Assembly: GCF_005860805.1 (NCBI RefSeq)
Contig: NZ_VCEJ01000004.1
Coordinates: forward strand, 1,612,001-1,676,000
Direction of reading: 5' to 3'
Length of the DNA stretch: 64,000 nucleotides
DNA from: Dyadobacter luticola
GTDB taxonomy: Bacteria; Bacteroidota; Bacteroidia; Cytophagales; Spirosomataceae
Shown here: one piece after another, positions 8,669-18,090 of the stretch
Layout of the letters: the number at the start of each line of letters is the position of its first letter
Position numbering within the stretch: position 1 is the first letter of the stretch
The notes under the pieces: generated by a model
Seen by the model: the letters and a program-made list of their open reading frames with translations, nothing else
Databases searched by the model: none
What the model was told of the DNA's origin: nothing
Program-made: the position numbers and the translations under genes

Positions 8669-9490
8669 ATGAAAACAATTACTCTTGCTACGCTCTTTTT
8701 ATTCATTTTTATTTCTGCCCACGCGCAGGATGTCCTTGTCAAAAGGAATGGCGATACCATCGAAGGCAAAGTAATCGAGGTGGGCATTGACCGTGTTTCC
8801 TATAAGATCAGTAAGGAGCCTAATGCGGCCGTTTTTGTTATCCGTAAAAACGAATTGAGCCGGATCGAATTTGAAAATGGCCAGACAGTTCTTTTAAATG
8901 ACCGTTTAAATCTCGGGAGAAAACAGATCAGCAAGCCATCGAATAACGAAGTTTATGGCAGGAGCCAGCTCAATTTTTCACCGTTCAAAGCGCTCGACAG
9001 TGGACCTGGTTTTGGTATTAGCTATGAGATCCAGGTGGACAAAAACCAGTATATCGGCATCATTTTGCCACTTACGATGACTTTTCCCGATCGGTACAAT
9101 TATCTTTTTGATTCAAATGGGAACCGTTCAGAAATGTATTATGTGTCGCCGGGCTTGAAGATTTATCCTTTTTCCCAACACCGGGTAACCTACGCGGTCG
9201 GGCCTCAGCTTTTCCTGGGTTATGGTAAAGGTTATTCCAATAACTCCATTTATGATCCCACAACCGGGGGTTACATTCCCAGGACCGGCACGACAAAGAA
9301 TTTCAGACTGGGTATTCTGGTTAACAATTATGTCAATTTCCAGATCACTCCGAAATTTCAACTTGGTTTAAATGGCGGCCTCGGCTCGCGCTATGTAGAT
9401 CGCGAAAAAAATGAGTTTGACTCCATCACAAACCGGGGTGGCATTAACATTACCGGGGAGTTCAATTTCAGCCTTGGGTTCCGATTCTGA
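8669..9490 (+). CDS. Secreted protein with predicted outer-membrane beta-barrel character
   Basis: 273 residues with a clear signal peptide ending in HAQ. The next segment, about 45 residues (DVLVKRNGDTIEGKVIEVG ... LSRIEFENGQTV), is a small beta-rich domain found in many secreted Bacteroidota proteins. The rest has alternating aromatic/hydrophobic strands and ends in FNFSLGFRF, an outer-membrane-barrel-like C-terminus with a final aromatic residue. The function is unknown. It is convergent with the M14 peptidase gene with only 4 bp between the stops. Confidence 0.75.
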   Translation: MKTITLATLFLFIFISAHAQDVLVKRNGDTIEGKVIEVGIDRVSYKISKEPNAAVFVIRKNELSRIEFENGQTVLLNDRLNLGRKQISKPSNNEVYGRSQLNFSPFKALDSGPGFGISYEIQVDKNQYIGIILPLTMTFPDRYNYLFDSNGNRSEMYYVSPGLKIYPFSQHRVTYAVGPQLFLGYGKGYSNNSIYDPTTGGYIPRTGTTKNFRLGILVNNYVNFQITPKFQLGLNGGLGSRYVDREKNEFDSITNRGGINITGEFNFSLGFRF

Positions 9491-9494
9491 TCTT

Positions 9495-11225
9495 TTATTT
9501 CATTAATCTAAAAACTGGATACCGCAGATATTCCTTCTCGCGGTAGGGTGAATGTTCGTAGATAAAGTCGAGCTGCGCATTTGCGTTTTTTGCAAATTCG
9601 GGGTCCGACTTTCTTTTTTCTTCCAGCTGAGTTTTTAGCTCGGAGAATTGGTCCAGCAATTTTTTGGCGAGATCTTCAAAAACATAGCCGGAGTAATGTT
9701 CCTTAGCTTGTAAAATGGTATCGAAGAAATTCCATTTGAAAAAAGAATCGACGCCTCTTGGTTCGAGGGTTTCGACAATGTATCGGTTTGTCCACTGATT
9801 TACAGGAATATACCAATCACCCTTCTTGAAAATAATTTTCTGCTTTTCTGTCTTCAATGTTACAGAAGTATGCCAGTAATGTCCCTCAAAAGGTTGTATG
9901 GGCGTTTCAACATGGTCGATATAATATGTCTCCACTTCCATTTCGGTATCCTTTTCCAGTTGCTTCACTTCCACCTGGTTCAGTTTCATCAGGTCGATAA
10001 TGTTATGCCACCCTTGCGGAATGACGTAAGCAACCGGCTTGGTCACTTCGTCGAGGGGAACATACGTATCGTAGAAAGGGATTGTTTTGGTAAAAGGCTT
10101 CGAGCGATCGTAATGCAATCTGTTTAAGCCACTTACTTCGCTGGGAATGTACTCCGGCTCATACCCTTTGAAATCGATCTGCGTATTTTTTTCTTTATTC
10201 ACCTGCCAGCTCACCGCAAATTTCTCCTGCGATTTGACCGCTTCTTTCGTCTCTTTTCTGAGTTTTAACAAAGCATTCCGCTGCGCCGCCAAAAACTTCA
10301 TGTTGCCATGCAGATAAGCATAAGTCGATTTTACGCGCTTATCGTAAGATTTGAGCATGTGCGTCTCGGTCATCACGCCGATGGTATGAAATAATGCAGC
10401 ATAACCTGTCGAGTAGCGCGGCCAATCGGGGAACTGCACAAAACCTTTGTCCGGCGTCTGGCCCCAGGCATTCACATAAGGTGTGGCCTCGTAACCCGCT
10501 TCCTTCAAATGTTTGTACATAAAAGGTAGGAAAACTTCATTGTTATAGTCGCCCAATTTTCCGCCCAGCTTGTCTTTTTGAGCATAATCAAGCGTCATCA
10601 CATATTGGTAATCTGAACCGTTACTTACGTGGGTATCTGCAAAAAGATCAGGATCCAACTCATGGAAAATTGCAGCGAAACTTCTGGCATTGCGGGTGTC
10701 ATTTTTGATAAAATCGCGGTTTAAATCATAATTCCTGGCATTTCCCCGAAAACCGTATTCCTCCGGACCTTCCTGATTGGTGCGTGTCGTACTGTTGCGG
10801 TTCAAGGCACCGCCAATGTTGTAAAAAGGAATAATCGCCACGACGACGCTATCGAGTTCAGGAAATTTGGCTGGATTGGTTACGATATCCCTGAGCAGCA
10901 TCATTGAGGCATCAACACCATCCGATTCGCCGGGATGAATTGCATTGTTGATCAGGAGTATAGCCTTGCCCTGTGCCTTTAACTTCTTGATATCAAACTG
11001 TTTATTCTTGGAAAACAAAACCAGATGCAGCGGCTTTCCACTGTCTGTCAGCCCTTTTTCGGTCATTTGGATTTGCGGAAAATTCTTCGCTAGCAGCTTG
11101 TAGAAAGCAATGCCCTCCTCGTAAGTGGGTGTTTGTTTACCGTCACTGAGCTCAAAGCGGGTTTTATATTGAGCATGTGCCTGGAATGTGAAAATACATA
11201 GGAGCAGGAGTAGTGAAAATCTCAT
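9495..11225 (-). CDS. Secreted zinc carboxypeptidase, M14 family
   Basis: 576 residues with a signal peptide ending in HAQ. The metal ligands of an M14 peptidase are visible as HPGE (H97, E100) and H199 in FADTHVSNGSD. NYDLNRDF is the typical substrate-binding loop, and E287 in VMTETHML is the likely catalytic glutamate. It probably cleaves peptides or cell-wall fragments outside the cytoplasm. It follows the lipase-like gene by 9 bp and is the last gene of the long minus-strand block. The C-terminal third is a family-specific extension of unknown role. Confidence 0.88.
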   Translation of the reverse strand: MRFSLLLLLCIFTFQAHAQYKTRFELSDGKQTPTYEEGIAFYKLLAKNFPQIQMTEKGLTDSGKPLHLVLFSKNKQFDIKKLKAQGKAILLINNAIHPGESDGVDASMMLLRDIVTNPAKFPELDSVVVAIIPFYNIGGALNRNSTTRTNQEGPEEYGFRGNARNYDLNRDFIKNDTRNARSFAAIFHELDPDLFADTHVSNGSDYQYVMTLDYAQKDKLGGKLGDYNNEVFLPFMYKHLKEAGYEATPYVNAWGQTPDKGFVQFPDWPRYSTGYAALFHTIGVMTETHMLKSYDKRVKSTYAYLHGNMKFLAAQRNALLKLRKETKEAVKSQEKFAVSWQVNKEKNTQIDFKGYEPEYIPSEVSGLNRLHYDRSKPFTKTIPFYDTYVPLDEVTKPVAYVIPQGWHNIIDLMKLNQVEVKQLEKDTEMEVETYYIDHVETPIQPFEGHYWHTSVTLKTEKQKIIFKKGDWYIPVNQWTNRYIVETLEPRGVDSFFKWNFFDTILQAKEHYSGYVFEDLAKKLLDQFSELKTQLEEKRKSDPEFAKNANAQLDFIYEHSPYREKEYLRYPVFRLMK

Positions 11226-11234
11226 ATTTTTAAA

Positions 11235-12365
11235 TTAAAACGAAGGCTGGTATTTTTCCATCAGGTAGAGGTACTGCTGGGGCGCGTGGTGTGCGAAAGG
11301 ATTGACGTCAGAATCAGGAAATTTCTTATAGTACTCTGAATCAGCCCAAAGCATTACCGACGGGCCGGTGCGCATGTAGTTGGAGCTTTTCAGGTAAGCT
11401 GGTTTTACATATTCCGGCAGCGATTTCTTTACGATTTTATAGGCAAAATCGCCGAGGTACTTTTCGTAATTCCGCTGGGCCTTCATGCTCGGATTTTTCA
11501 TTTTTTTGTAAGCATGTTTTAGCGCAATCCGGGTCAGAAGTTTTTGTTTGCCAATCACTTTGTCCATGTTTTTAAAAGGATTGGTTTCATTAAAATCATC
11601 CAAAGTTTGCACCGTAAAGGGTACCTCAGGCACCCAGTCCGCTGAATTTACCACATTATAAGCCCACCCGCCGTCGACAATGTGTTCGTATTCGTAGGCA
11701 AAATAAGTATTGCCCACTTTCGGGCCCGCGCTGCAATACGTTTTGAAACGAATGTCTTTGGGCAGCAAACCCTGTTTTTGAAGCGAATAAAGGTGGGCAG
11801 TAAGCAAAAAGCCAATCCCGCCGCCCTGGCTATGCCCCATAATTAGAAAATCTTTGATACCTGTTTTATAAAGTGAATCAATGCGCGGGACAATGTCAGT
11901 AGCCAGGTAAGCCGTGCCGATCAGCCAGCCCAGATGCACGCCGGCTTTCGGGTGGCTCGCTAGATCGTATTTAAATGTAAATGTGTTACTCAACTTCAAT
12001 TCGCCGCGGGCGGGCACCATCGCTGTGTAAAAATTTTCCAGCCAGCCGACCGGGTTTTTCGTAGTTCCCCGCACATTAATCACTGCCACCGATTGGTCAT
12101 TTTTCCATAATTCCCAGCGGTTGTCCAGCCCCATAACTGGGGAAGCGTACAGGGATTTGTAATGTGCTGGTTTTGGAATTTCAAATTTCGGGATACTCGC
12201 ACCGGTCATTGTTGAATCGTACAGCAAAACATGCATCTGCATCAATTCAATGTATTCGGCCTTATCAAAACCAGGTTTTAGTTTGTGATTTTGGGCTAAT
12301 AATGTTTGCGGGTAAAGTATGTTCGCGAGGAACAAAAAGCGCAGGCATGTAGCTATTTTCTGCAT
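11235..12365 (-). CDS. Secreted class-3-type lipase / alpha-beta hydrolase
   Basis: 376 residues with a signal peptide ending in LLAQ. The nucleophile elbow GHSQGG has Ser179. SVAVINVRGT upstream and the downstream YCSAGPKVGNTYFAYEY segment (the region containing the catalytic Asp in class-3 lipases) support the fungal-lipase-like (Lipase_3) family. The substrate is unknown. It lies between the SGNH protein (69-bp gap) and the M14 peptidase (9 bp), so it is probably co-transcribed with the latter. Confidence 0.8.
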   Translation of the reverse strand: MQKIATCLRFLFLANILYPQTLLAQNHKLKPGFDKAEYIELMQMHVLLYDSTMTGASIPKFEIPKPAHYKSLYASPVMGLDNRWELWKNDQSVAVINVRGTTKNPVGWLENFYTAMVPARGELKLSNTFTFKYDLASHPKAGVHLGWLIGTAYLATDIVPRIDSLYKTGIKDFLIMGHSQGGGIGFLLTAHLYSLQKQGLLPKDIRFKTYCSAGPKVGNTYFAYEYEHIVDGGWAYNVVNSADWVPEVPFTVQTLDDFNETNPFKNMDKVIGKQKLLTRIALKHAYKKMKNPSMKAQRNYEKYLGDFAYKIVKKSLPEYVKPAYLKSSNYMRTGPSVMLWADSEYYKKFPDSDVNPFAHHAPQQYLYLMEKYQPSF

Positions 12366-12433
12366 GAAACGAGATCACTAAGAGGTACCTTACCCTAAAA
12401 ATAGGAAATCTATCCATGCGCGGACAGGAATGT

Positions 12434-13462
12434 TTACAATCGTGGCTGGCCGACCAGCACATTGATGAGCCTATTGACCTTGTCGAGCCAGATCGATTGT
12501 CCCTCGCAAGTCCAGTGCGAGTCGCCTTTCAGATAGGCGCTGCTGCCCATTTTCTGGTATTCCGGCAATACGTCGATTACCGGTACATGCAATCCGGGAT
12601 GTCTGTAGACCCGCTCGATCAGATGGTTATAGGTATCATAACCGGGATCCACGACCGAAACTTTGTTGGGAATGACCGAAAGAATCACCTGATCAAAGCC
12701 GATTGACATGGCGAGATCACGGCTTTTATTGATGTTCTTGACGATCGAATCTACCTCGGTATCAGCTAGTTCATGAAACGAGGAAGTGATGCTGGTATCC
12801 GTGTCCATAAAATAGACCAGATCGCGACCATCGTTTACCATTGTTGTCGAAGTATTGACGCGATTGAAAAGATTGCTGGTAAAATCTGCCTTCCGCTGTT
12901 TCAAACCCAGGAAAAAAGCATTTTGAAACAATAGACCGTCCAGGCGATCATTCACAGACGTGGTCCGGAATGCATCGTCCAGCTTGGTCACGAATCTATC
13001 CTGGCCATAAGTTTGTACAAAAGTGGCGGTGTCTGCGACAAAATTTGTGATCGGGCCGACCATTTTTTCTCGGAAATGTCGCTCCACGGATTCTACGAGC
13101 AGAATGTTGGTTTCGGTCGTATCCAGCTTTACATGTAGAATGTTATTCCATTTAATGTGCGTGTAGCTATCCACCGCAAAATCCTTTTTGTCAACACGTT
13201 GCTCCTCGGTGAAGCTGTCGCCGATGATAAAAAGGTGTACTTTTTTTGAATGTGCAGCTTTCGCCGGGGGCGTGTAGCCGGTGCAAAATTTTCTTGGGTC
13301 CTTGAATTTGGAAAGATTGGATAGCCGGTACAAATCGCCGTACTCGTAACCGTCGCTGGAAATACCCCAGCCGATCGTTTTTGAAAATAACGCAGGCGAG
13401 AGCCCGACTGCCCAGACAATGCAGCCTAAAACCAGAAATGCGTATTTTAAAAACTTCATCAC
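12434..13462 (-). CDS. Membrane-anchored SGNH hydrolase-like protein (AlgX/AlgJ-like)
   Basis: 342 residues with one N-terminal membrane segment. The SGNH block I motif GDSF is at residues 81-84 and the Asp-x-His block is near the end (GDSHWT, about 313-318), as in AlgX/AlgJ-type polysaccharide O-acetyltransferases. Such enzymes move acetyl groups to a polymer outside the cytoplasm. The nearby acyltransferase-3 gene (16967-18088) would be a natural acyl donor partner. The start is 2 bp after the stop of the 892-residue protein, which indicates translational coupling. The acylation role is inferred from motif and context. Confidence 0.75.
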   Translation of the reverse strand: MMKFLKYAFLVLGCIVWAVGLSPALFSKTIGWGISSDGYEYGDLYRLSNLSKFKDPRKFCTGYTPPAKAAHSKKVHLFIIGDSFTEEQRVDKKDFAVDSYTHIKWNNILHVKLDTTETNILLVESVERHFREKMVGPITNFVADTATFVQTYGQDRFVTKLDDAFRTTSVNDRLDGLLFQNAFFLGLKQRKADFTSNLFNRVNTSTTMVNDGRDLVYFMDTDTSITSSFHELADTEVDSIVKNINKSRDLAMSIGFDQVILSVIPNKVSVVDPGYDTYNHLIERVYRHPGLHVPVIDVLPEYQKMGSSAYLKGDSHWTCEGQSIWLDKVNRLINVLVGQPRL

Positions 13463-13463
13463 A

Positions 13464-16142
13464 TTAACGCAGCTTAACAGACCAAACCTGGATCTTTTTC
13501 TCTGACCGACTGAAAATAAGCAATTTATAATAACCCGGCTGATAAGTTAGCTGAACCGGCATTTCGGAAGGTATTGCTTTGTCGCCCAACCTTTTACCCG
13601 ACATATCGAAAACCGTCGTATAACTGCCTGACTTAATGGTGATAAACCGGTTATCGACGCCGAAAAAGTGGTACTGTATCGTAGAATTCGGCAGAATGTC
13701 CTTGATCTCAAAAAGATCGCGGCCCTCTTTGGTAATAATCGCGGTTTTAGAATTCACAGAGCGTACCAGAATCCAATCCAGCGAATTGCGATCGTACAAA
13801 ATACGGAACTGTGAGCCAGGCTCAGGGCGAAGTAATTGTTTTCTTGAAGTAATCGTTCCGTCCAGACCAATCCTAACCAGCTCGCCGGAAACGCTCACGC
13901 CAACAATCTCAGGCTGACCATTTTCGGGATTTTGCGCCCAGGTAAATGCACTTTCTGCCCGTGTCAAAATGTCCACCGGAAAACCCGCCCTGACCGAGCC
14001 ATTTTCTTTCAACACAAAAATTTTCCCGTTTTTCTGCGTAACAATGTAACCTCGGTTACCAATCTGGTTCAAGGTGACCACCGGCCCCTGAATGCCTTCA
14101 AAGCGGACGGAATGATTGAGCCGCCGGATCGGTTTGGTCGCGGCTTCCCAAATAAACAATTCTTCCGACGTATTCTTGATAATGAAGCGGTTACTGCCAT
14201 CATCGCCACCGTCAATCGAATACAGCGCGGCAATGTCCTCGCCGGAGGGCAATGTGCCAGTAAATGTTGTGACGCGTGTCGAATCGTCTTCATCGAGGGC
14301 GTAAACCGTCCGTTTTGTAGCAAAAATCCTTTGCTGGCGGCCAATGTTCAGAAAGTCTACTTTGTACGCTGCGGTGCTGATCGGGCCGTCAAGTTTTGCG
14401 ATAACTTCTGTTTTTCCTTCTCTTAAATTATTTGTCCTGAGTAGGTTATGTTCTTTGTCGGTCAACAATATCTCTGAGCTGCCGTCAATCGGATTTTGTA
14501 GGGCTGAGAGTTCCGAATCGTAAATGTCCGGCCACTCAATGTCAATGTTGAGGAATGTGCGGTTGAGAACCTTGCTGGCAGTTTGCCGTTTTTTAGGCGT
14601 CAAAGTCACTTCCGGAAAAGCATGGTCGCCTTCATAACGACATTGAAAAGTGAGCGATTCCATTTTGGAAACCATATCCGCGTACTTCATGATCCCATCA
14701 TCCGCCCGCGATTGCGCCTTGCGCAGGTTCACAATCATGGAAAGCTGCGCCTCAGAATTTTTATTGGTGAGCACGCTGTCGTATTCCGGCGATTGTTTCC
14801 AGGTTAGCTGGTTTTCATAGTCAACAATGTAATTTTGAAGTACTTGTGAATTGTTGCTAATCACTAAATATGGCGCAATATAAGTCAGGTAGCTTCGAGG
14901 AAATCCTGTAAAAACGGGGCCGTAAAGTCCGGAAGGCAGCTCGGGAATCGGTACGGAATAAATGTCGTAACCCTGATATTGGTCCACCGAAGCATTGGTT
15001 TCCTGATTCGACAACCGCGCCAATTTTTGCAAAACCGGTCGCAGTTTATCATAATTTGAAAACTCCGCCAGCAAAATTTTCCCGTCGCTAATACTGTTAT
15101 TTTCTTCTAACTGGCACAAAATCAGCTCAGGCCCGAGGTTGTCGATCAGCAGGTTACTCTCATTGTTAATGTAATATTTGAGCTTATCCCAGGATGGCGA
15201 CTTATACTTTTTATGCCAGGCGGTAAATTCCTTTTGAAAAGCCTGCTTGTCGACCACAGCCGATCGGTACAGGTAGGAAGTCTGCTGCGAAATGTGTTTG
15301 TGACCGGCAAAAGGCGATCCGGGAATGTCTTTCAGAATGTTTGCCAGGTACGCGTCCGGTGCATCAGTTCCGGACGACTTCAAGGTAAGGCTTCCTTTTT
15401 TTAGCGATTTCTCAATGTGAAAATCCTGGTAGGAAGGAAAGTTTTTACCAAATTCTCCAAAAACACCGCTGGCACTTTCAGCCGATACCACCGATTTCCA
15501 CGCATCGACGCGCAAATAAATGCTCGTTCCAAAATCGGAATCATCATTTTTTGCAAATTTTGATCTCAGCCTGAAAGATTCAATGTTCAGATTAGAAGCG
15601 CGCACCGCATCCTCGATCAAATCGCCGTAGTAGCTGACAATCAGATAACTGTCCTTAACCAAAAATGAGAAAAGCGGGCGGGAATTGGTATCAATAATAT
15701 CGGTGATCCGGTTGTCCTGAAAATTGTGGTGCAGCGCCCGGATGTTGGCATTCTGCGGACTGGACAGCCATTTCGTTTCTTCGTCGGTAACCGGAATGTA
15801 CATGATCACCCCCCATTCTGTGCTGGTTCTGGGATGGTAAGAGTAGGAGAGTGATTTTCCGTGCAGGAACTTAGCGAGCTTTTTCCGGTCCTTGGTGAGT
15901 AGGTTGAGTAAGCTAAGGTTGTCACTGGCGACGTCCAGCAGCGGCAGTCTTTTCAGATCAAGTTTCGCTTCGGTCGCAACGTAAGTCGTATCCTGCAAAT
16001 GTTCACTGGTAATGACAACGATTGCGTTGGAGGGAATAAATTTCCAGGCAGCCGTAGAGCCTCGCGACCATCTGAAAAGAAAATATCCTGCCGATCCGAC
16101 GACCAGGACCAGCAGAACAATCAGCACATTTTTTTTAGACAC
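13464..16142 (-). CDS. Large membrane-anchored extracytoplasmic protein of unknown function
   Basis: 892 residues with a single N-terminal transmembrane segment and a large exported part. The segment after the anchor (WKFIPSNAIVVITSEH) resembles the start of DUF3352-like periplasmic proteins. The C-terminal third (from about residue 540) has repeated short beta-blade-like segments containing sugar- or propeller-type phrases such as SSEILLTDKEH, NRGYIVTQKNGKIFVLKENG and PEIVGVSVSGELVRI, so a beta-propeller is likely. It is coupled to the SGNH gene (2 bp) and follows the GT2 gene by 11 bp, which suggests a scaffold or receptor for the same glycan system. No catalytic motif is recognised. Confidence 0.7.
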   Translation of the reverse strand: MSKKNVLIVLLVLVVGSAGYFLFRWSRGSTAAWKFIPSNAIVVITSEHLQDTTYVATEAKLDLKRLPLLDVASDNLSLLNLLTKDRKKLAKFLHGKSLSYSYHPRTSTEWGVIMYIPVTDEETKWLSSPQNANIRALHHNFQDNRITDIIDTNSRPLFSFLVKDSYLIVSYYGDLIEDAVRASNLNIESFRLRSKFAKNDDSDFGTSIYLRVDAWKSVVSAESASGVFGEFGKNFPSYQDFHIEKSLKKGSLTLKSSGTDAPDAYLANILKDIPGSPFAGHKHISQQTSYLYRSAVVDKQAFQKEFTAWHKKYKSPSWDKLKYYINNESNLLIDNLGPELILCQLEENNSISDGKILLAEFSNYDKLRPVLQKLARLSNQETNASVDQYQGYDIYSVPIPELPSGLYGPVFTGFPRSYLTYIAPYLVISNNSQVLQNYIVDYENQLTWKQSPEYDSVLTNKNSEAQLSMIVNLRKAQSRADDGIMKYADMVSKMESLTFQCRYEGDHAFPEVTLTPKKRQTASKVLNRTFLNIDIEWPDIYDSELSALQNPIDGSSEILLTDKEHNLLRTNNLREGKTEVIAKLDGPISTAAYKVDFLNIGRQQRIFATKRTVYALDEDDSTRVTTFTGTLPSGEDIAALYSIDGGDDGSNRFIIKNTSEELFIWEAATKPIRRLNHSVRFEGIQGPVVTLNQIGNRGYIVTQKNGKIFVLKENGSVRAGFPVDILTRAESAFTWAQNPENGQPEIVGVSVSGELVRIGLDGTITSRKQLLRPEPGSQFRILYDRNSLDWILVRSVNSKTAIITKEGRDLFEIKDILPNSTIQYHFFGVDNRFITIKSGSYTTVFDMSGKRLGDKAIPSEMPVQLTYQPGYYKLLIFSRSEKKIQVWSVKLR

Positions 16143-16153
16143 AAGCCTATGTT

Positions 16154-16897
16154 TTAAGCACGTATCGCCTTCACGTGTTTGTTGAGTTCAAGGCGGAAAC
16201 GCAGCAGTTCCTTAAAGCTTCGAATGCAGACTTTCCACAGGTTCCATTTTACAATAGAAACTGTGCCCGTCTCACGGTCTTTGTGGGTAATGGGGATATC
16301 AAACAAGTTCTGTCCTGATTTCTTCGCCATCACCGATAGGAAAATGTTTGGTGCAAATGGTTCAGGATCAGGCAGCTGATCCATTAATTTTTGGAGGAAG
16401 GAACCTTTAATGAGGCGAAAAGGAATATTGCTGTCCATAATGTAAGTTCCGTAAACCATTGAAATGGTGCTGCGGAGAAACTTCGTGATGAACAAACGAA
16501 CCCCGGCGTCGTGCCTCACCTGCCGGTAGCCCAGAATAAATTGGGACTGATTTCTTTTATCCCAAAGCTTATCAAAATCTTCTGAAACAAACTGGTCGTC
16601 GCTGTCAGTCTGGAACACATATTCGGAGTCGAGTTCGAGCGCTTTGCGGTAACCGTTTACGACTGCATTACCGTGGCCACCGTTTTTCTGGTTGATGACA
16701 GTCAGGTTCGTAACCTCCTTTTGTAATTTATCTAAAAGGACTTTGGTGTTGTCCTTAGAGCCGTCATTAATGACAATCAGTGTGGTATTATCGTTTGGGA
16801 ATTTGTTTTTCAGGAAACCAGTCCAGTTGTGTACTACTTTTTCAATACAATCCTGTTCATTGTATGCGGGCATTACTATACTTAGAAGGTACATCAA
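16154..16897 (-). CDS. Family 2 glycosyltransferase
   Basis: A 247-residue GT-A-fold enzyme. It starts LLSIVMPAYNEQDCIEKV and has the nucleotide-sugar site VINDGSKDNT and the metal-binding TDSDDQF. There is no C-terminal membrane segment, unlike the other GT2 proteins in the window. The donor and acceptor are unknown. It probably adds a sugar to a lipid-linked or surface glycan. It has a possible promoter of its own 70 bp downstream of the acyltransferase gene and is followed by the 892-residue protein after 11 bp. Confidence 0.85.
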   Translation of the reverse strand: MMYLLSIVMPAYNEQDCIEKVVHNWTGFLKNKFPNDNTTLIVINDGSKDNTKVLLDKLQKEVTNLTVINQKNGGHGNAVVNGYRKALELDSEYVFQTDSDDQFVSEDFDKLWDKRNQSQFILGYRQVRHDAGVRLFITKFLRSTISMVYGTYIMDSNIPFRLIKGSFLQKLMDQLPDPEPFAPNIFLSVMAKKSGQNLFDIPITHKDRETGTVSIVKWNLWKVCIRSFKELLRFRLELNKHVKAIRA

Positions 16898-16919
16898 AAT
16901 TCAATTTGGAATGTTTGCG

Positions 16920-16927
16920 CGAAATTA
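16920..16927 (-). promoter_or_regulatory. Putative internal promoter -7 box (TAATTTCG) for the GT2 gene
   Basis: The minus strand reads TAATTTCG, the same variant box seen upstream of rpe and of the GT39-like gene. It would give a leader of about 16 nt. Confidence 0.35.
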
Positions 16928-16966
16928 AGAAATAAAGCCTGTAACCGGGCTATGGCGGGTCATTAT

Positions 16967-18088
16967 TTAGTAAGCGTACTTGTCTTTCAGGGCGTTAATC
17001 GGCTTCTCGAAAAAGTGCCACGAGACCGATGCGACAAGAATAGTAAGTAATGCTACAACCAACGCTTCGAAGGCGACAGAGCCTTTTAGTTCAGGAATGT
17101 ATTGATAAATTTTTCGGAAAAGCCGGACCGTCGGGTGCATCGGACCGCTGTGAAAATGGTTGTAAACGAAGTTGTGGTAGAGATATAATCCGTAACTGAT
17201 CTTCCCGAGATAAATGCTGACCGGATTTTCTAAAAACGCCGCCATCCAGCCCCTAAAACCTATCACCGACCTGCCGATCAGGAAAAAACCAAAAATCGAA
17301 GATAACGTCCGGTCGAAAACCACAAAGGCAATGTTGTAAGTTTTGTCAAGGGATTTAGCCCAGTATTGTACCAGAATCCAAGCGATCAGCGCCACCAGAA
17401 CCGGCCAGGATTTGTTGAAAAGTTTGACGAAAGTTTCGTTTTTATAAAGCTGCAACCAGGCCATCAATCCGCCCAATGCAAACGAATCGAAGCAGGCCGG
17501 CGTGCTTACATAAGTCACAATCCAATGTGCCGGTGTAAAATCTGGAATAGATAAATAGTAGAATAGCCGGAATGCAAACCCGAAGATGCCCATCACGCCA
17601 AGCACCGGGATCAGCCTGTTTTTTGGTATAAAAAAAATCAGAAATGGAAAAAATAGGTAAACCTGCTCTTCCACTGCTAGCGACCACAAATGATCCACCG
17701 AACCAAGCCAGCTTTTGTGTAGTGCCATGTAAATGTTCGTGCCGTAAAGCGCCAGCCAAGGCAATTTTTCACGAACTGGCGGGACATTAAAGGCAAACAG
17801 CAGAGCGATGATTAAATAGTAGACAGGGAAAATGCGTATCGTCCTTCTGATCAGGAATTTGCGCAGGTATTTTTTAAAACCGCCAGGTGTGCCCGCTGTT
17901 TTTTCTTTGCTTTTTAAAAGTATCCTTGAAATCAAAAAACCACTTAAAACAAAGAAAATTGTCACCCCCAGCGCACCATAGGGAATGTTATTGATCGCCA
18001 CAAACAAATGATCGACCAGCACCAGCCCGACCGCGATAAAGCGAACGCCATCTAATTGAATGATATGTCCCTCGGTAGTAGTGCGCAT
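16967..18088 (-). CDS. Acyltransferase family 3 membrane protein (OafA-like)
   Basis: 373 residues with about ten hydrophobic segments. It begins IQLDGVRFIAVGLVLVDHLF, the acyltransferase-3 entry motif with its essential histidine, and contains RRTIRIFPVYYL and WSLAVEEQVYLFFP, both strongly conserved in the family. These enzymes move acetyl or other acyl groups from the cytoplasm to surface sugars. The start lies 2 bp after the stop of the preceding membrane protein gene, so they are coupled. Together with the SGNH protein it could form a two-component O-acylation route. Confidence 0.92.
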   Translation of the reverse strand: MRTTTEGHIIQLDGVRFIAVGLVLVDHLFVAINNIPYGALGVTIFFVLSGFLISRILLKSKEKTAGTPGGFKKYLRKFLIRRTIRIFPVYYLIIALLFAFNVPPVREKLPWLALYGTNIYMALHKSWLGSVDHLWSLAVEEQVYLFFPFLIFFIPKNRLIPVLGVMGIFGFAFRLFYYLSIPDFTPAHWIVTYVSTPACFDSFALGGLMAWLQLYKNETFVKLFNKSWPVLVALIAWILVQYWAKSLDKTYNIAFVVFDRTLSSIFGFFLIGRSVIGFRGWMAAFLENPVSIYLGKISYGLYLYHNFVYNHFHSGPMHPTVRLFRKIYQYIPELKGSVAFEALVVALLTILVASVSWHFFEKPINALKDKYAY

Positions 18089-18090
18089 AT

